From the NCBI GenBank assembly GCA_039810605.1, contig JBDHXH010000030.1, positions 1 through 30,974 of the forward strand: DNA of 30,974 nt, written 5' to 3'. This stretch comes from JAGPCH01 sp039810605. GTDB taxonomy: Bacteria > Bacteroidota > Ignavibacteria > Tepidaquicellales > Tepidaquicellaceae. The position numbers and the translations under genes are program-made. A model generated the notes under the pieces. It saw only the letters and a program-made list of their open reading frames with translations, was not told where the DNA came from and searched no databases. Positions 17,202 to 24,648 of this stretch are shown in pieces (the first letter of the stretch is position 1; the number at the start of each line of letters is the position of its first letter).

Positions 17202-17894
17202 TCAATTTGATTCTGAAAGTTTGTCGAGATAAATTTTGATATAGCGGTCCATGTTTTTTGATTTGTATTGAACGATATAACGCGGATGTTCGAGCGGAAT
17301 TATCTTATCAAAAAATCCGAATTCGTCATTTAATTTCAGCAGATGAAAATAATTCTTTCCTGTACCGAGGCAATAACAGACATGTCTATTCATGCCGATT
17401 TGAATCTGCCGCTGGAGAGTTGCGACTATGAAGTCTTTTGATGAATCAAGAAGTTGTTTACTGTCATAGTAATTGTGATTAACGGCTTTGCCATTCCTGA
17501 CCTGAATGAATCCAAGAGGGCAAAGTGAATTTATGTAGAACTTCGAATAAAATTTCTTAACTCCTCCGTAAGCTTCAATCATTTTGTAAATGAAAACCGA
17601 AGAAGGTTCGTGAGTATGAAGTCCTTCAATCTCAAGACTGCAGTTTTCTTTAAGCCGTTTCGTATCAGTAAAAGGAATACCGGTTACTCCGGCGCCATGC
17701 CTTCCGGGATTTATCCCGATGATGAAAGTTCTCTTTCGTGTGTCATTGTAAAATTTTTCATAAAAAATTCTGCATGTTTCCATAATTCCGGGATTATTCT
17801 TAAACGGGTTCATGACACGAATACTTGCAGGAAGTTTCCCCGTGAATTCGAGTGACTGGTTGAATCTGATAATCTTTGAGGAAATGTAAACCAA
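17202..17894 (-). CDS. SMUG2-like uracil-DNA glycosylase (DUF4918 type)
   Basis: The protein (230 residues) matches the SMUG2/DUF4918 group of the uracil-DNA glycosylase superfamily, which excises uracil (and some other damaged bases) from DNA to start base-excision repair. The motif GINPGRHGAG at residues 60-69, followed by TGIPFTDTKRL, is the catalytic/base-pocket region, and LEHPRYIVQY at 201-210 (H203) corresponds to the second motif. NSLCPLGF at 122-129 lies in the expected middle strand. A stop codon closes the frame just upstream, so the start must be at or near the TTG at 17894; the N terminus FNQSLEFTGKLP then fits the family. No signal peptide is seen. It is followed by the lipase-like gene and preceded by the ABC ATPase gene on the same strand. 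Confidence 0.85.
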   Translation of the reverse strand: MVYISSKIIRFNQSLEFTGKLPASIRVMNPFKNNPGIMETCRIFYEKFYNDTRKRTFIIGINPGRHGAGVTGIPFTDTKRLKENCSLEIEGLHTHEPSSVFIYKMIEAYGGVKKFYSKFYINSLCPLGFIQVRNGKAVNHNYYDSKQLLDSSKDFIVATLQRQIQIGMNRHVCYCLGTGKNYFHLLKLNDEFGFFDKIIPLEHPRYIVQYKSKNMDRYIKIYLDKLSESN

Positions 17895-17991
17895 TTTTAG
17901 AAATTACGATTCAACAATTCGTAAATTATAATTTGTAAATTGACTGATAAGCAAATTGAAATCCGATACTGGAAGCTTTTGTAGAAAAAGA

Positions 17992-18987
17992 TCAGGCCGC
18001 TTTGACTCCCTTTGGATAGCTTTCGGGAAAGAGCAGACAGCGCTGTTCGTGAGTTTCGACACCTGCCAATACAGGACGAACAGACGAGCAGTCTTCGAAT
18101 GCTTTCGGACATCTCGGATGGAAATAACATCCTGAAGGAACATTGGCAGGGGACGGGACATCTCCGGTAAGAATGATTCTCTTTGATTTATTTTGTGGAT
18201 CAGGAACAGGAACAGCCGAGAGAAGCGCTTGAGTATATGGATGCTTCGGGTTTGAATACATTTCTGATCCCGTGGCGACTTCAACAAGTTGACCGAGATA
18301 CATTACACAAACCCGGTCTGAAATATGTTCGACAACAGAAAGGTCATGTGAAATAAACAGGTAAGTAATATTATATTCGTTCTGGAGGTCTTGCAGCAGA
18401 TTTATGATTTGAGATTGGATGGAAACATCGAGAGCCGATACAGGTTCATCACAAACTATAAATTTTGGTTCGACTGAAAGTGCGCGCGCTATTCCTATTC
18501 TTTGACGCTGACCACCGGAGAATTCGTGAGGGTATCTTCTCGAATGAATTTTTCTAAGTCCGACTCTGTCAAGAATTTGTTCAACTTTCTTTTCGGCGGC
18601 TTGTCCTTCTGCAATCTCATGGAATTTCAGAATCTCCGTTAACATTCCTCCAACTGTAATACGCGGGTTCAGAGAAGAGTATGGGTCCTGAAAAATTATC
18701 TGCATTTCCTTTCTGTAATTCTTAAGTTCATTTTGCGACATTGAGGTTATGTTCTTTCCGTCAAAAATTACTTCGCCGCCTGTCGGCTCAATCAGGCGGA
18801 GTATAGATCTTCCTACTGTTGTCTTACCGCAACCGGATTCTCCCACCAGTCCGAGTGTTTCACCTTTCTTAATGTTGAATGTAACGTCATCTACTGCTTT
18901 TACATATCCGATTGTTTTTGAAAACAATCCTGTCTTTATCGGGAAATATTTCTTCAGTCCCTTTACTTCAAGGAGATTTTCTGACAT
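17992..18987 (-). CDS. oligopeptide/dipeptide ABC transporter ATP-binding protein (OppF/DppF family)
   Basis: The 331-residue protein is an ABC ATPase of the peptide/nickel importer family. Walker A is GESGCGKT (49-56), the Q-loop is Q100 (IIFQDPYSSLNPR), the signature is SGGQRQR (157-163), Walker B is FIVCDE (176-181) and the H-loop is H214. The C-terminal oligopeptide domain has the typical cysteine pattern C287, C293, C300 and C317 (HPRCPKAFEDC). It would hydrolyse ATP on the cytoplasmic face to drive peptide uptake. The permease, binding protein and partner ATPase are not adjacent, so the substrate is unknown. Its length and all motifs are intact. It could serve uptake of peptides released by the secreted peptidases, but that is inference. 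Confidence 0.92.
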   Translation of the reverse strand: MSENLLEVKGLKKYFPIKTGLFSKTIGYVKAVDDVTFNIKKGETLGLVGESGCGKTTVGRSILRLIEPTGGEVIFDGKNITSMSQNELKNYRKEMQIIFQDPYSSLNPRITVGGMLTEILKFHEIAEGQAAEKKVEQILDRVGLRKIHSRRYPHEFSGGQRQRIGIARALSVEPKFIVCDEPVSALDVSIQSQIINLLQDLQNEYNITYLFISHDLSVVEHISDRVCVMYLGQLVEVATGSEMYSNPKHPYTQALLSAVPVPDPQNKSKRIILTGDVPSPANVPSGCYFHPRCPKAFEDCSSVRPVLAGVETHEQRCLLFPESYPKGVKAA

Positions 18988-19018
18988 GAAAAGTTTATAT
19001 AGTTTTATAAAGTTTGTA

Positions 19019-19047
19019 AATATAATTTTTTGAATTTGGAATTACAA
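19019..19047 (-). promoter_or_regulatory. possible promoter of the ABC ATPase gene
   Basis: On the minus strand TTGTAA (19047-19042) and TATATT (19024-19019) are 17 bp apart and lie about 32 bp before the ATG at 18987. This fits a sigma-70-like promoter with a short leader; it is motif evidence only. Confidence 0.35.
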
Positions 19048-19167
19048 TAAAGTTAAGTCGAGTCTAACTGTTTCAACTGTTTCACACTCAATGCTTTCCA
19101 AAACGATCTCCGAAAGTCAGATTAAAATTTTAGGTCATTGTGTCAACTGTGACATCAAAACTTTAAT

Positions 19168-19224
19168 GAACCTCCCACCCAAACCCCAGTTTGCGTGGGG
19201 GAAGAACGTATCCACGCAGTCCAT
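19168..19224 (+). repeat. C-rich hairpin repeat, copy 2
   Basis: The second copy of the element at 3595-3650, in the same orientation, starts GAACCTCCCACCC and ends GCAGTCCAT. The stem is the same but the right arm reads TTTGCGTGGG, leaving one C:C mismatch, and there is one extra A after the stem. Like copy 1, it sits between divergently transcribed genes. Confidence 0.75.
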
Positions 19225-19319
19225 TTGTCGTGCACTTAGTTTGAGTATTAAGCAAAACTTTTGGTCAACTTTATATATTTCAAATAGTTAAATTGTAGAT
19301 ATTAAACGTAAAATTTGGA

Positions 19320-19961
19320 ATGGAAGTAGTATCGGAATTTTTCAGCAAACTTGGCAATCTTGAGGATTTGATAAAATGGGGAGGGCTGACTGTTTTGATA
19401 ATTATCATATTTGCAGAAACAGGACTACTGATCGGATTTTTCCTGCCGGGTGATTCACTGCTCATCACTGCCGGACTCCTGGCGGCACAGGGAATCCTTG
19501 ATATTAATGCTCTCATCATCACGCTTACTCTCGCCGCAATCATCGGCGATCAGGTTGGTTATGCATTTGGTAGAAATACGGGACCAAAGATTTTCAAACG
19601 GGAGAAGTCCAGATTCTTCGCAAAGGATCATCTTATAAAGGCAAATCATTTTTATGAAAAGTACGGAGGCAGGGCAATCATATATGCCCGATTTGTTCCT
19701 TTTGCAAGAACATTTGCTCCGATAATTGCCGGAGTAGGGAAAATGAATTACAAGAAATTTGTAACATACAATATTCTCGGCGGAGCGCTCTGGGTAATTT
19801 CAATGTCGCTCATCGGATATTTTTTCGGCAACATACCTTTTATTAAAAGAAACTTTGAATACGTTATCATCCTTGTAATCCTGCTTTCAATAATACCCGT
19901 TGTCATCGGTTACTTCAAACATAGAAAGGAAAGTAAGCTGACAGCAGAAGAGACGGTTTAA
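19320..19961 (+). CDS. DedA-family (SNARE-associated/VTT) membrane protein
   Basis: This 213-residue inner-membrane protein has the DedA pattern. The re-entrant motif is FAETGLLIGFFLPGDS, with acidic residues E33 and D45. A central GDQVGYAFGRNTGP is followed by FYEKYGGRAIIYARFVPFARTFAPIIAGVGKM with R124 and R130. The last helices are at about 150-170 and 180-198, with a basic/polar tail. DedA proteins contribute to envelope integrity and proton-motive-force-dependent processes, and some act as lipid flippases, for example for undecaprenyl phosphate or phosphatidylethanolamine. The ATG at 19320 gives the expected N terminus. The gene converges with the flippase-like gene 39 bp away. The specific lipid cannot be inferred. 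Confidence 0.92.
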   Translation: MEVVSEFFSKLGNLEDLIKWGGLTVLIIIIFAETGLLIGFFLPGDSLLITAGLLAAQGILDINALIITLTLAAIIGDQVGYAFGRNTGPKIFKREKSRFFAKDHLIKANHFYEKYGGRAIIYARFVPFARTFAPIIAGVGKMNYKKFVTYNILGGALWVISMSLIGYFFGNIPFIKRNFEYVIILVILLSIIPVVIGYFKHRKESKLTAEETV

Positions 19962-20000
19962 AAGTTCGTGCCGAATTATTCATCCGCAACACTTAACACT

Positions 20001-21032
20001 CTATGTCACATCCGATTCCTTCAGTTCTCTTGCTTTTTTAAAATTAAGATTTTCTTTCAGGAAATAGTATGATCCGATGAGTATGAGTCCTAGCAGACCA
20101 AGGAGGTGATTCACTGTTGAGAAGCCAAAGGCAGTTTCGCGGTCTATCCCGTAAACATTAACGAGAGTGCCGGTGCTGAACCAGTGAAATACTCCCGCAG
20201 AATTTGCGGGCAGAGGAATTGTTGTTGCAAATGCTGTCATCGTCAATACAAGATTTGCGTCAAAGAATTCAAGATTTATATTGAATGCCTTTAAAGTCAA
20301 AAAAGTTGAAAAGGCATAAGATAGCCAGACAAGCATTGAGAGTATAATTATCTGCAGATAATATCTTGGATATTTTATGAACAGAAATCCATTTATCATG
20401 GAGATGAATATGTTATGAATTTTCTGCTGATATTTTTCGGGAAGGATCTTTTTTGTTACCCGTTCAATAATCTTTTCGGATTTTTCCAGGTTGAAAATGA
20501 TAAGTACTATCAACGCAATGAAGAGCATTGTAACAAGTGATACATACAGGGAAATTTCTTCAAGATCATATCCGTCAAAGGCAGCCGACAGCTTCTGTTT
20601 AAAATAGATAAGACAGATTCCGAAAGATACGAGCAATGAGAGGATATCAAAAACTCTTTCAACCACTATGGTTCCAAATGCAGCCGCACGTGAAATTTTT
20701 TCTTTGTTAGCAAGCAGAATGGGTCTGTAAACTTCTCCTGTCCTTGGTATGATGCTGTTCATCATGTATCCGATCATCATACTTGAAAAAAGAATTTCGA
20801 TACCAATATTTTCTTTAAGAGGGTTCAGAAAATATCTCCATCGCAGCGCGCGGAAATAACCGCCCGCAAATAAACCTACAAGAGCCCCCGTGATAGCAAG
20901 AAGATAGTTCGCATTTTTCAGAACAGTGAAAAGTTCATCAAAATCATTTCCTCTGAAAGCCAGGAATAGAAAAAAGAAGGTAAGGGAAATGAGGAGAACT
21001 ACCTTTAATGTTTTTTTTATTCGTGGTTTCAA
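20001..21032 (-). CDS. flippase-like membrane protein (UPF0104/LPG synthase TM family)
   Basis: The protein (343 residues) is hydrophobic with about eight membrane helices and matches the lysylphosphatidylglycerol-synthase transmembrane/UPF0104 family. Visible landmarks are FRALRWRYFL (60-69), the family motif IIPRTGEVYRP (94-104) and VVERVFDI (123-130). It lacks a soluble aminoacyltransferase domain, so it is a stand-alone membrane half that may move or bind lipid-linked substrates. An in-frame TGA lies directly before the TTG at 21032, and the next methionine is deep in the protein, so translation should start at TTG. A terminator hairpin ends only about 10 nt before this start. It follows lolA on the same strand. 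Confidence 0.85.
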   Translation of the reverse strand: MKPRIKKTLKVVLLISLTFFFLFLAFRGNDFDELFTVLKNANYLLAITGALVGLFAGGYFRALRWRYFLNPLKENIGIEILFSSMMIGYMMNSIIPRTGEVYRPILLANKEKISRAAAFGTIVVERVFDILSLLVSFGICLIYFKQKLSAAFDGYDLEEISLYVSLVTMLFIALIVLIIFNLEKSEKIIERVTKKILPEKYQQKIHNIFISMINGFLFIKYPRYYLQIIILSMLVWLSYAFSTFLTLKAFNINLEFFDANLVLTMTAFATTIPLPANSAGVFHWFSTGTLVNVYGIDRETAFGFSTVNHLLGLLGLILIGSYYFLKENLNFKKARELKESDVT

Positions 21033-21042
21033 TCAGTATAAT

Positions 21043-21082
21043 AAAAAAAAGTTAAGCATTAAACTGGATCATGCTTAACTTT
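21043..21082 (-). terminator. intrinsic terminator after lolA, in the leader of the flippase-like gene
   Basis: AAAGTTAAGCAT (21048-21059) and ATGCTTAACTTT (21071-21082) form a perfect 12-bp stem with an 11-nt loop. On the minus strand this is followed by a run of T (A-run at 21043-21050). It follows the lolA stop (21107) and ends about 10 nt before the TTG start at 21032. Confidence 0.8.
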
Positions 21083-21106
21083 GTTTAGAACTCACAGTCC
21101 TGCTTT

Positions 21107-21733
21107 TTATCTTAAGTCAATGACTTCCACATCCGAAGGAGGAGTAAAGCTAAACTTTGAAGCATTGACGCCCGCGTCGAGTGAAATATCTTTAAGTACG
21201 TAAGTGTTCGCCGATTCTGCAGTGACAATATTAATTTTGCGTATTACATCATCAGTCTTATCAATCCATATCTTTGCTGACTTTACACTGCCGCCGCTTC
21301 TTGGTGTCAATTTGATTACGTAACAGTCCAGTCCGGAAACATTCTCCTCGCCCTCGAGATCGGAGTAAAAATTCTCGGGATAGTTGAAGAGAAATTTGTT
21401 CGGAGAAAATGTGTTTCCGTCATCTTTGTAATTGTCAATGACGACCTGCTTCCTTCTCGGAGAATAAGTCCATGAAGTTGTTCCGTCAGTTATCAATATC
21501 TGTCCGCCTGATTCAATCCTGTACATGTTTGACTTCTTAATGTATATGACACCCGATGAAGTATTTGCTTTTCCGCCCGAACTTTTTAGTGTCTGCGTAA
21601 ACGATGCCTTTGCGTCGGAAATATTCTCATACTTTTGCTGTACTTTTCGGATTATCTCTTGTGCGTCCTGCGCTTTCAATACTCCGCCAAGCAGGATGAA
21701 TGTTAATGTAAGAATTTTAGATCTGCTAAACAT
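21107..21733 (-). CDS. lolA: outer-membrane lipoprotein carrier protein LolA
   Basis: This 208-residue periplasmic carrier takes lipoproteins from the LolCDE complex to the outer membrane. The start at 21733 gives a signal peptide (hydrophobic 7-16, likely cut near KAQD at 18-21). The mature protein has the LolA pattern: AQEIIRKVQQKYENISDAKASFTQ is the N-terminal helix region, followed by strands such as GVIYIKKSNMYRIES, ITDGTTSWTYSPRRKQVVID and AKIWIDKTDDVIRKI. It ends with the strand FSFTPPSDVEVID. The frame extends upstream of 21733, but that extension removes the signal peptide from the N terminus and is unlikely. The heptamer repeat array lies in its upstream region. It supports an outer membrane with lipoproteins in this organism. 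Confidence 0.88.
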   Translation of the reverse strand: MFSRSKILTLTFILLGGVLKAQDAQEIIRKVQQKYENISDAKASFTQTLKSSGGKANTSSGVIYIKKSNMYRIESGGQILITDGTTSWTYSPRRKQVVIDNYKDDGNTFSPNKFLFNYPENFYSDLEGEENVSGLDCYVIKLTPRSGGSVKSAKIWIDKTDDVIRKINIVTAESANTYVLKDISLDAGVNASKFSFTPPSDVEVIDLR

Positions 21734-21822
21734 TGGTTTTATGGTTTTATGCAAAATACCAAAATCTATATTGCTTTTCAATTGATTTGGGTAAGATAGG
21801 GTGGGGAAAGTTTCATCGGCGG

Positions 21823-21899
21823 CAATCGTCAATCGTCAATCGGCAATCGTTAATCGTCAATCGGCAATCGTCAATCGTCAATCGTCAATCGTCAATCAT
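21823..21899 (+). repeat. heptanucleotide tandem repeat (CAATCGT)n
   Basis: Eleven consecutive 7-bp units, mostly CAATCGT with variants CAATCGG, TAATCGT and CAATCAT, occupy 77 bp. The array lies between the GNAT acetyltransferase and lolA (both minus strand). The last unit overlaps the GNAT stop codon at 21896-21898, and the other end is about 90 bp from the lolA ATG. Seven-bp units would change spacing in the lolA leader or promoter if the copy number changed. Confidence 0.9.
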
Positions 21900-22321
21900 C
21901 TCTTTGACAATTCCATCAGCCGATCGGGATTTTTTAACTTTCTGAATCCGAACTTTTTGTAAAGTCCATGAGCGTCTTTGGTAGCGAGGAACCATCTGCG
22001 GATTCCTTTGAGTTCGGGATACTCCAAAATCACCTGCATCATCCATTTGGATAGACCCAGTCCGCGGAATTCTTCGAGAATGAACACATCGGCAATATAA
22101 GCATAAGTTGCGCTGTCAGTAATGACTCTTCCAAAACCAATTTGCCGGTTCCTCTTATATAATCCGAAGCAAAGCGAGTTTTTGATTGCCCGTTTCATTG
22201 TCCCTATTTGCCTGCCTTTCGCCCAATAAGAATTGCTGATAAAATCGTGCACCACCTTTATGTCAAGTTTAGATTTGTCCGCACTGATCAGAAACTGACC
22301 CCTTCTGAAATTTTTCTTCAT
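21896..22321 (-). CDS. GNAT-family N-acetyltransferase
   Basis: This 141-residue protein is a single GNAT domain that should transfer an acetyl group from acetyl-CoA to an amine. The core motif A is ADVFILEEFRGLGLSKWMM (FRGLGLS binds the CoA pyrophosphate), preceded by the strand QIGFGRVITDS and followed by the C-terminal motif LYKKFGFRKL. I place the start at the ATG at 22321 (MKKNFRRGQF); the frame continues nine codons upstream to another possible start. The stop lies in the last unit of the heptamer array. The substrate is unknown. It is divergent from plsC across 77 bp. Confidence 0.85.
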   Translation of the reverse strand: MKKNFRRGQFLISADKSKLDIKVVHDFISNSYWAKGRQIGTMKRAIKNSLCFGLYKRNRQIGFGRVITDSATYAYIADVFILEEFRGLGLSKWMMQVILEYPELKGIRRWFLATKDAHGLYKKFGFRKLKNPDRLMELSKR

Positions 22322-22398
22322 ACAATTGTAAGATAACAAAAGTATCACAAAATTTTTATTTAACTTTTAATAGTATGGACATTTAATTATTTTGAAAA

Positions 22399-23082
22399 GT
22401 GCTATCGTATATCAAAGCATTTTTTATTTCTCTTCACTGTATTTTAATTGCAATACTGACAATACTCGTTTCTCCTTTCGACGGGCGCGGAAAAATTACT
22501 CATTATCTTTCCAAAGCGTTTGGAGGAGGAATATTAATGATAGCAGGAGTAAAGGTGAACTGCACAGGCATGAATAATCTTGATAAAAATTCTGCCTATA
22601 TCTTTGTCTCGAATCACGCGAGTTATTTTGACATACCCATTCTGATGAAAGCCATTCCGAATAATGTGAGATTCATTTATAAAGATTCACTTACAAAAAT
22701 TCCCGTGCTTGGATGGGGTATGTATCTCGGACAATATATTCCCATTAACAGAGACAATGCGAGAGATGCAATGAAATCTCTCAAGAATGCTGCGATAAAA
22801 ATCTTCAGGGGAATCTCCGTTGTCATTTTTCCGGAGGGAACAAGAAGTAGTGACGGAAAAGCCGGCGAATTCAAAAGAGGAATGTTTGTCCTCGCAGATG
22901 AAGCAAAGGTTCCTTTAGTTCCTACTGCAATAATCGGTTCAAACGGTATAATGCCCAGAGGCAAGTTCGAAATAAAGTCAGGAAACGTTGAGGTGAGGTT
23001 TTCTCCTCCCGTAGATTACAGAAAAGATAAGCAATTGCTGGAAGAAATCAGAGAGATCATAGTTGATTCCATGAATAAATGA
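22399..23082 (+). CDS. plsC: 1-acyl-sn-glycerol-3-phosphate acyltransferase
   Basis: The 227-residue enzyme converts lysophosphatidic acid to phosphatidic acid in phospholipid synthesis at the inner membrane. The catalytic motif is NHASYFD (72-78), with H73 and D78; the phosphate-binding motif is FPEGTRS (144-150). Motif II (IPINRDN) and motif IV (VPLVPTAIIG) are present. A hydrophobic N-terminal helix (about 8-24) anchors it. A stop codon lies two codons upstream, so GTG at 22399 is the likely start. It heads a plus-strand run plsC-gatC-kdsB-GNAT-pyrG. Confidence 0.92.
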   Translation: MLSYIKAFFISLHCILIAILTILVSPFDGRGKITHYLSKAFGGGILMIAGVKVNCTGMNNLDKNSAYIFVSNHASYFDIPILMKAIPNNVRFIYKDSLTKIPVLGWGMYLGQYIPINRDNARDAMKSLKNAAIKIFRGISVVIFPEGTRSSDGKAGEFKRGMFVLADEAKVPLVPTAIIGSNGIMPRGKFEIKSGNVEVRFSPPVDYRKDKQLLEEIREIIVDSMNK

Positions 23083-23118
23083 GGAACTAAATATTCAGAT
23101 AGAAAAATCAAAATTATT

Positions 23119-23409
23119 ATGGCGGTTTCAAAGAAAGATGTTGAGAAAATTGCTGCTCTTGCAAAACTCCGGTTCAATGAAAATGAAAAACGGAGACTTG
23201 AAAATGACCTGAACAAGGTTCTCGATTACATAGATCAACTCAATGAACTGAACACTGAAACAACAGAGCCGCTTGAAAATATAAATGAAACCTCGAATGT
23301 TCTGCGCGAGGACATTGCAGAAAAATGGCTGACTTCTGAAGAAGCATTGAAGAATGCGCCTTCACGTACCGGTAAATTTTTCAAAGTCCCAAAGGTCTTG
23401 GACAAATGA
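23119..23409 (+). CDS. gatC: Asp-tRNA(Asn)/Glu-tRNA(Gln) amidotransferase subunit C
   Basis: The 96-residue protein has the normal length of GatC, the small subunit that wraps around GatA in the GatCAB complex that amidates misacylated Glu-tRNA(Gln) or Asp-tRNA(Asn). The sequence KDVEKIAALAKLRFNENE, then the long helix DLNKVLDYIDQLNELNT, then LREDI and the late segment FFKVPKVLDK, is typical. GatA and GatB are not in the window. The stop overlaps the kdsB start in an ATGA, so the two are translationally coupled. Confidence 0.95.
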   Translation: MAVSKKDVEKIAALAKLRFNENEKRRLENDLNKVLDYIDQLNELNTETTEPLENINETSNVLREDIAEKWLTSEEALKNAPSRTGKFFKVPKVLDK

Positions 23410-24131
23410 ATGTTGTGGGAATAATCCCTGCAAGATATGATTCGGTAAGGCTTCCGGGAAAGCCATTGATGCTGATCAAAGGAAAGACGATGATCCAAAG
23501 AGTCTATGAGCAATCACGCAAATCAAAACTTCTTGACAGAGTGATAGTCGCAACCGATGACAGAAGAATACTGGCTGCTGTTGAGAACTTTGGAGGGGAG
23601 TGCATGATGACATCACGCAATCATTCTTCGGGCACCGACAGAATCTGCGAGGTCGCAAGAAAAATTTCCTGTGATATTGTGGTAAACATACAGGGTGATG
23701 AGCCTTTCATTCATCCCGGTAATATTGATAAGGCAGTTGCTCCCGTAATTGAAGATAAGAGACTTAATGTTTCCACGCTTGCAGTTAAAATGAATCCCGG
23801 CAAGGATTCGGCAGATCCAAATAAGGTCAAAGTGGTATTTGATCTCGAAGGAAATGCTCTTTACTTTTCGAGGAGTATCATTCCATTCAGCTTTAATGAA
23901 AACAGGATGACCGGTTTATATAAACATATCGGACTTTATGTGTATAGAAAGAAATTTCTTTTTGCTTTTTCGCGAATGTCTAAATCAAAACTTGAATTGT
24001 CAGAAAAACTTGAACAACTTCGGATACTTGATAACGGTGAAAGAATCAGAGTTATCGTGACAAAAAGGGATTCTGTATCTGTTGATACAATTGAGGATCT
24101 GAATTTACTAAACAGTGATATCCGGATTTGA
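23406..24131 (+). CDS. kdsB: 3-deoxy-manno-octulosonate cytidylyltransferase (CMP-Kdo synthetase)
   Basis: The 241-residue enzyme activates Kdo with CTP to form CMP-Kdo for LPS inner-core synthesis. The nucleotide-binding N terminus is IIPARYDSVRLPGKPL, followed by VIVATDD, the motif HSSGTDRI (73-80) and VNIQGDEPF with GDEP at 97-100. The segment YFSRSIIPF and the late GLYKHIGLYVYRK are also typical of KdsB. Its ATG overlaps the gatC stop, and its stop overlaps the TTG of the next gene (TTGA). pyrG, which supplies CTP, lies two genes downstream. Its presence implies an LPS-bearing outer membrane. Confidence 0.95.
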   Translation: MNVVGIIPARYDSVRLPGKPLMLIKGKTMIQRVYEQSRKSKLLDRVIVATDDRRILAAVENFGGECMMTSRNHSSGTDRICEVARKISCDIVVNIQGDEPFIHPGNIDKAVAPVIEDKRLNVSTLAVKMNPGKDSADPNKVKVVFDLEGNALYFSRSIIPFSFNENRMTGLYKHIGLYVYRKKFLFAFSRMSKSKLELSEKLEQLRILDNGERIRVIVTKRDSVSVDTIEDLNLLNSDIRI

Positions 24132-24634
24132 TTGAGCTTGTTAACATAACAAGTAAACACAGAGACAGCCTTGTAAGAATTTTGAAGAATGAGAATGTAG
24201 AGAAGTGGCTCGTAAATGTTCCATCCGGTTATACAATTGAAGACGCGGACAATTTTATAGAATGGTGCAAAGAAATTTCAAACAATCCGGATTCATATAT
24301 TTTTGCAATTGAACATGACGGCATTCATGTGGGAGGAATCGGGATTAGAAGAGTTGAAGTAGGTATAGGTGAGATTGGATACTATATTGAAGAAGCGCAT
24401 TGGAGAAAGGGTTTTGCAACAGAAGCAATAATGAAAATCCTGGATTTAGCCCGGGAAGAAATGAATATAGATTTCGCAGAAGCATACATACTTGAAGGCA
24501 ATGAAGCTTCTGAACTACTACTGCTGAAATGCGGATTTGACTGCAAGGGTTGGTCACGACTGTATTCTAAAAATGGAAAGCAATTCCGTTCAAAGCGATT
24601 TGCAATTGAAATGAAGCGCCCAAATCAAAACTAA
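24128..24634 (+). CDS. GNAT acetyltransferase, RimJ/RimL type
   Basis: This 168-residue protein has the RimJ/RimL-like GNAT pattern. An N-terminal MIELVNITSKHRDSLVRIL is followed by NVEKWLVNVPSGYTIEDADNFI, then the strand VGGIGIRRVEVGIGEIGYYI and motif A EEAHWRKGFATEAIMKIL, ending NEASELLLLKCGFD. It should acetylate an amine, possibly a protein N terminus or a small molecule; the substrate is unknown. Translation begins at TTG 24128, overlapping the kdsB stop by the TTGA arrangement, and no in-frame ATG is near. It lies between kdsB and pyrG and is probably in the same transcript. Confidence 0.85.
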   Translation: MIELVNITSKHRDSLVRILKNENVEKWLVNVPSGYTIEDADNFIEWCKEISNNPDSYIFAIEHDGIHVGGIGIRRVEVGIGEIGYYIEEAHWRKGFATEAIMKILDLAREEMNIDFAEAYILEGNEASELLLLKCGFDCKGWSRLYSKNGKQFRSKRFAIEMKRPNQN

Positions 24635-24648
24635 TTGATTTTATAAAA

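Larger units (their letters stand above)
18988..19319 (+). other. 332-bp non-coding divergent region
   Basis: This region separates the divergent ABC ATPase and DedA genes. It contains a promoter-like pair for the ATPase (19019-19047, minus) and the second copy of the C-rich hairpin repeat (19168-19224). A 66-codon open frame at 19091-19291 crosses the repeat and has no protein-like features. I see no RNA gene. Confidence 0.6.

Noticed and set aside
17895..17991. AT-rich partial palindrome between the ABC ATPase and the glycosylase genes
   Set aside because: The arms are short and AT-only; this is expected by chance in such sequence, so it is not called as a site.
21823..21899. CRISPR array
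   Set aside because: The units are 7 bp with no spacers, so it is a simple tandem repeat.
21733..21945. Plus-strand frame encoding a repeated IVNRQSS peptide
   Set aside because: It is produced by the heptamer array and overlaps the lolA leader and GNAT end; no start or function supports it.
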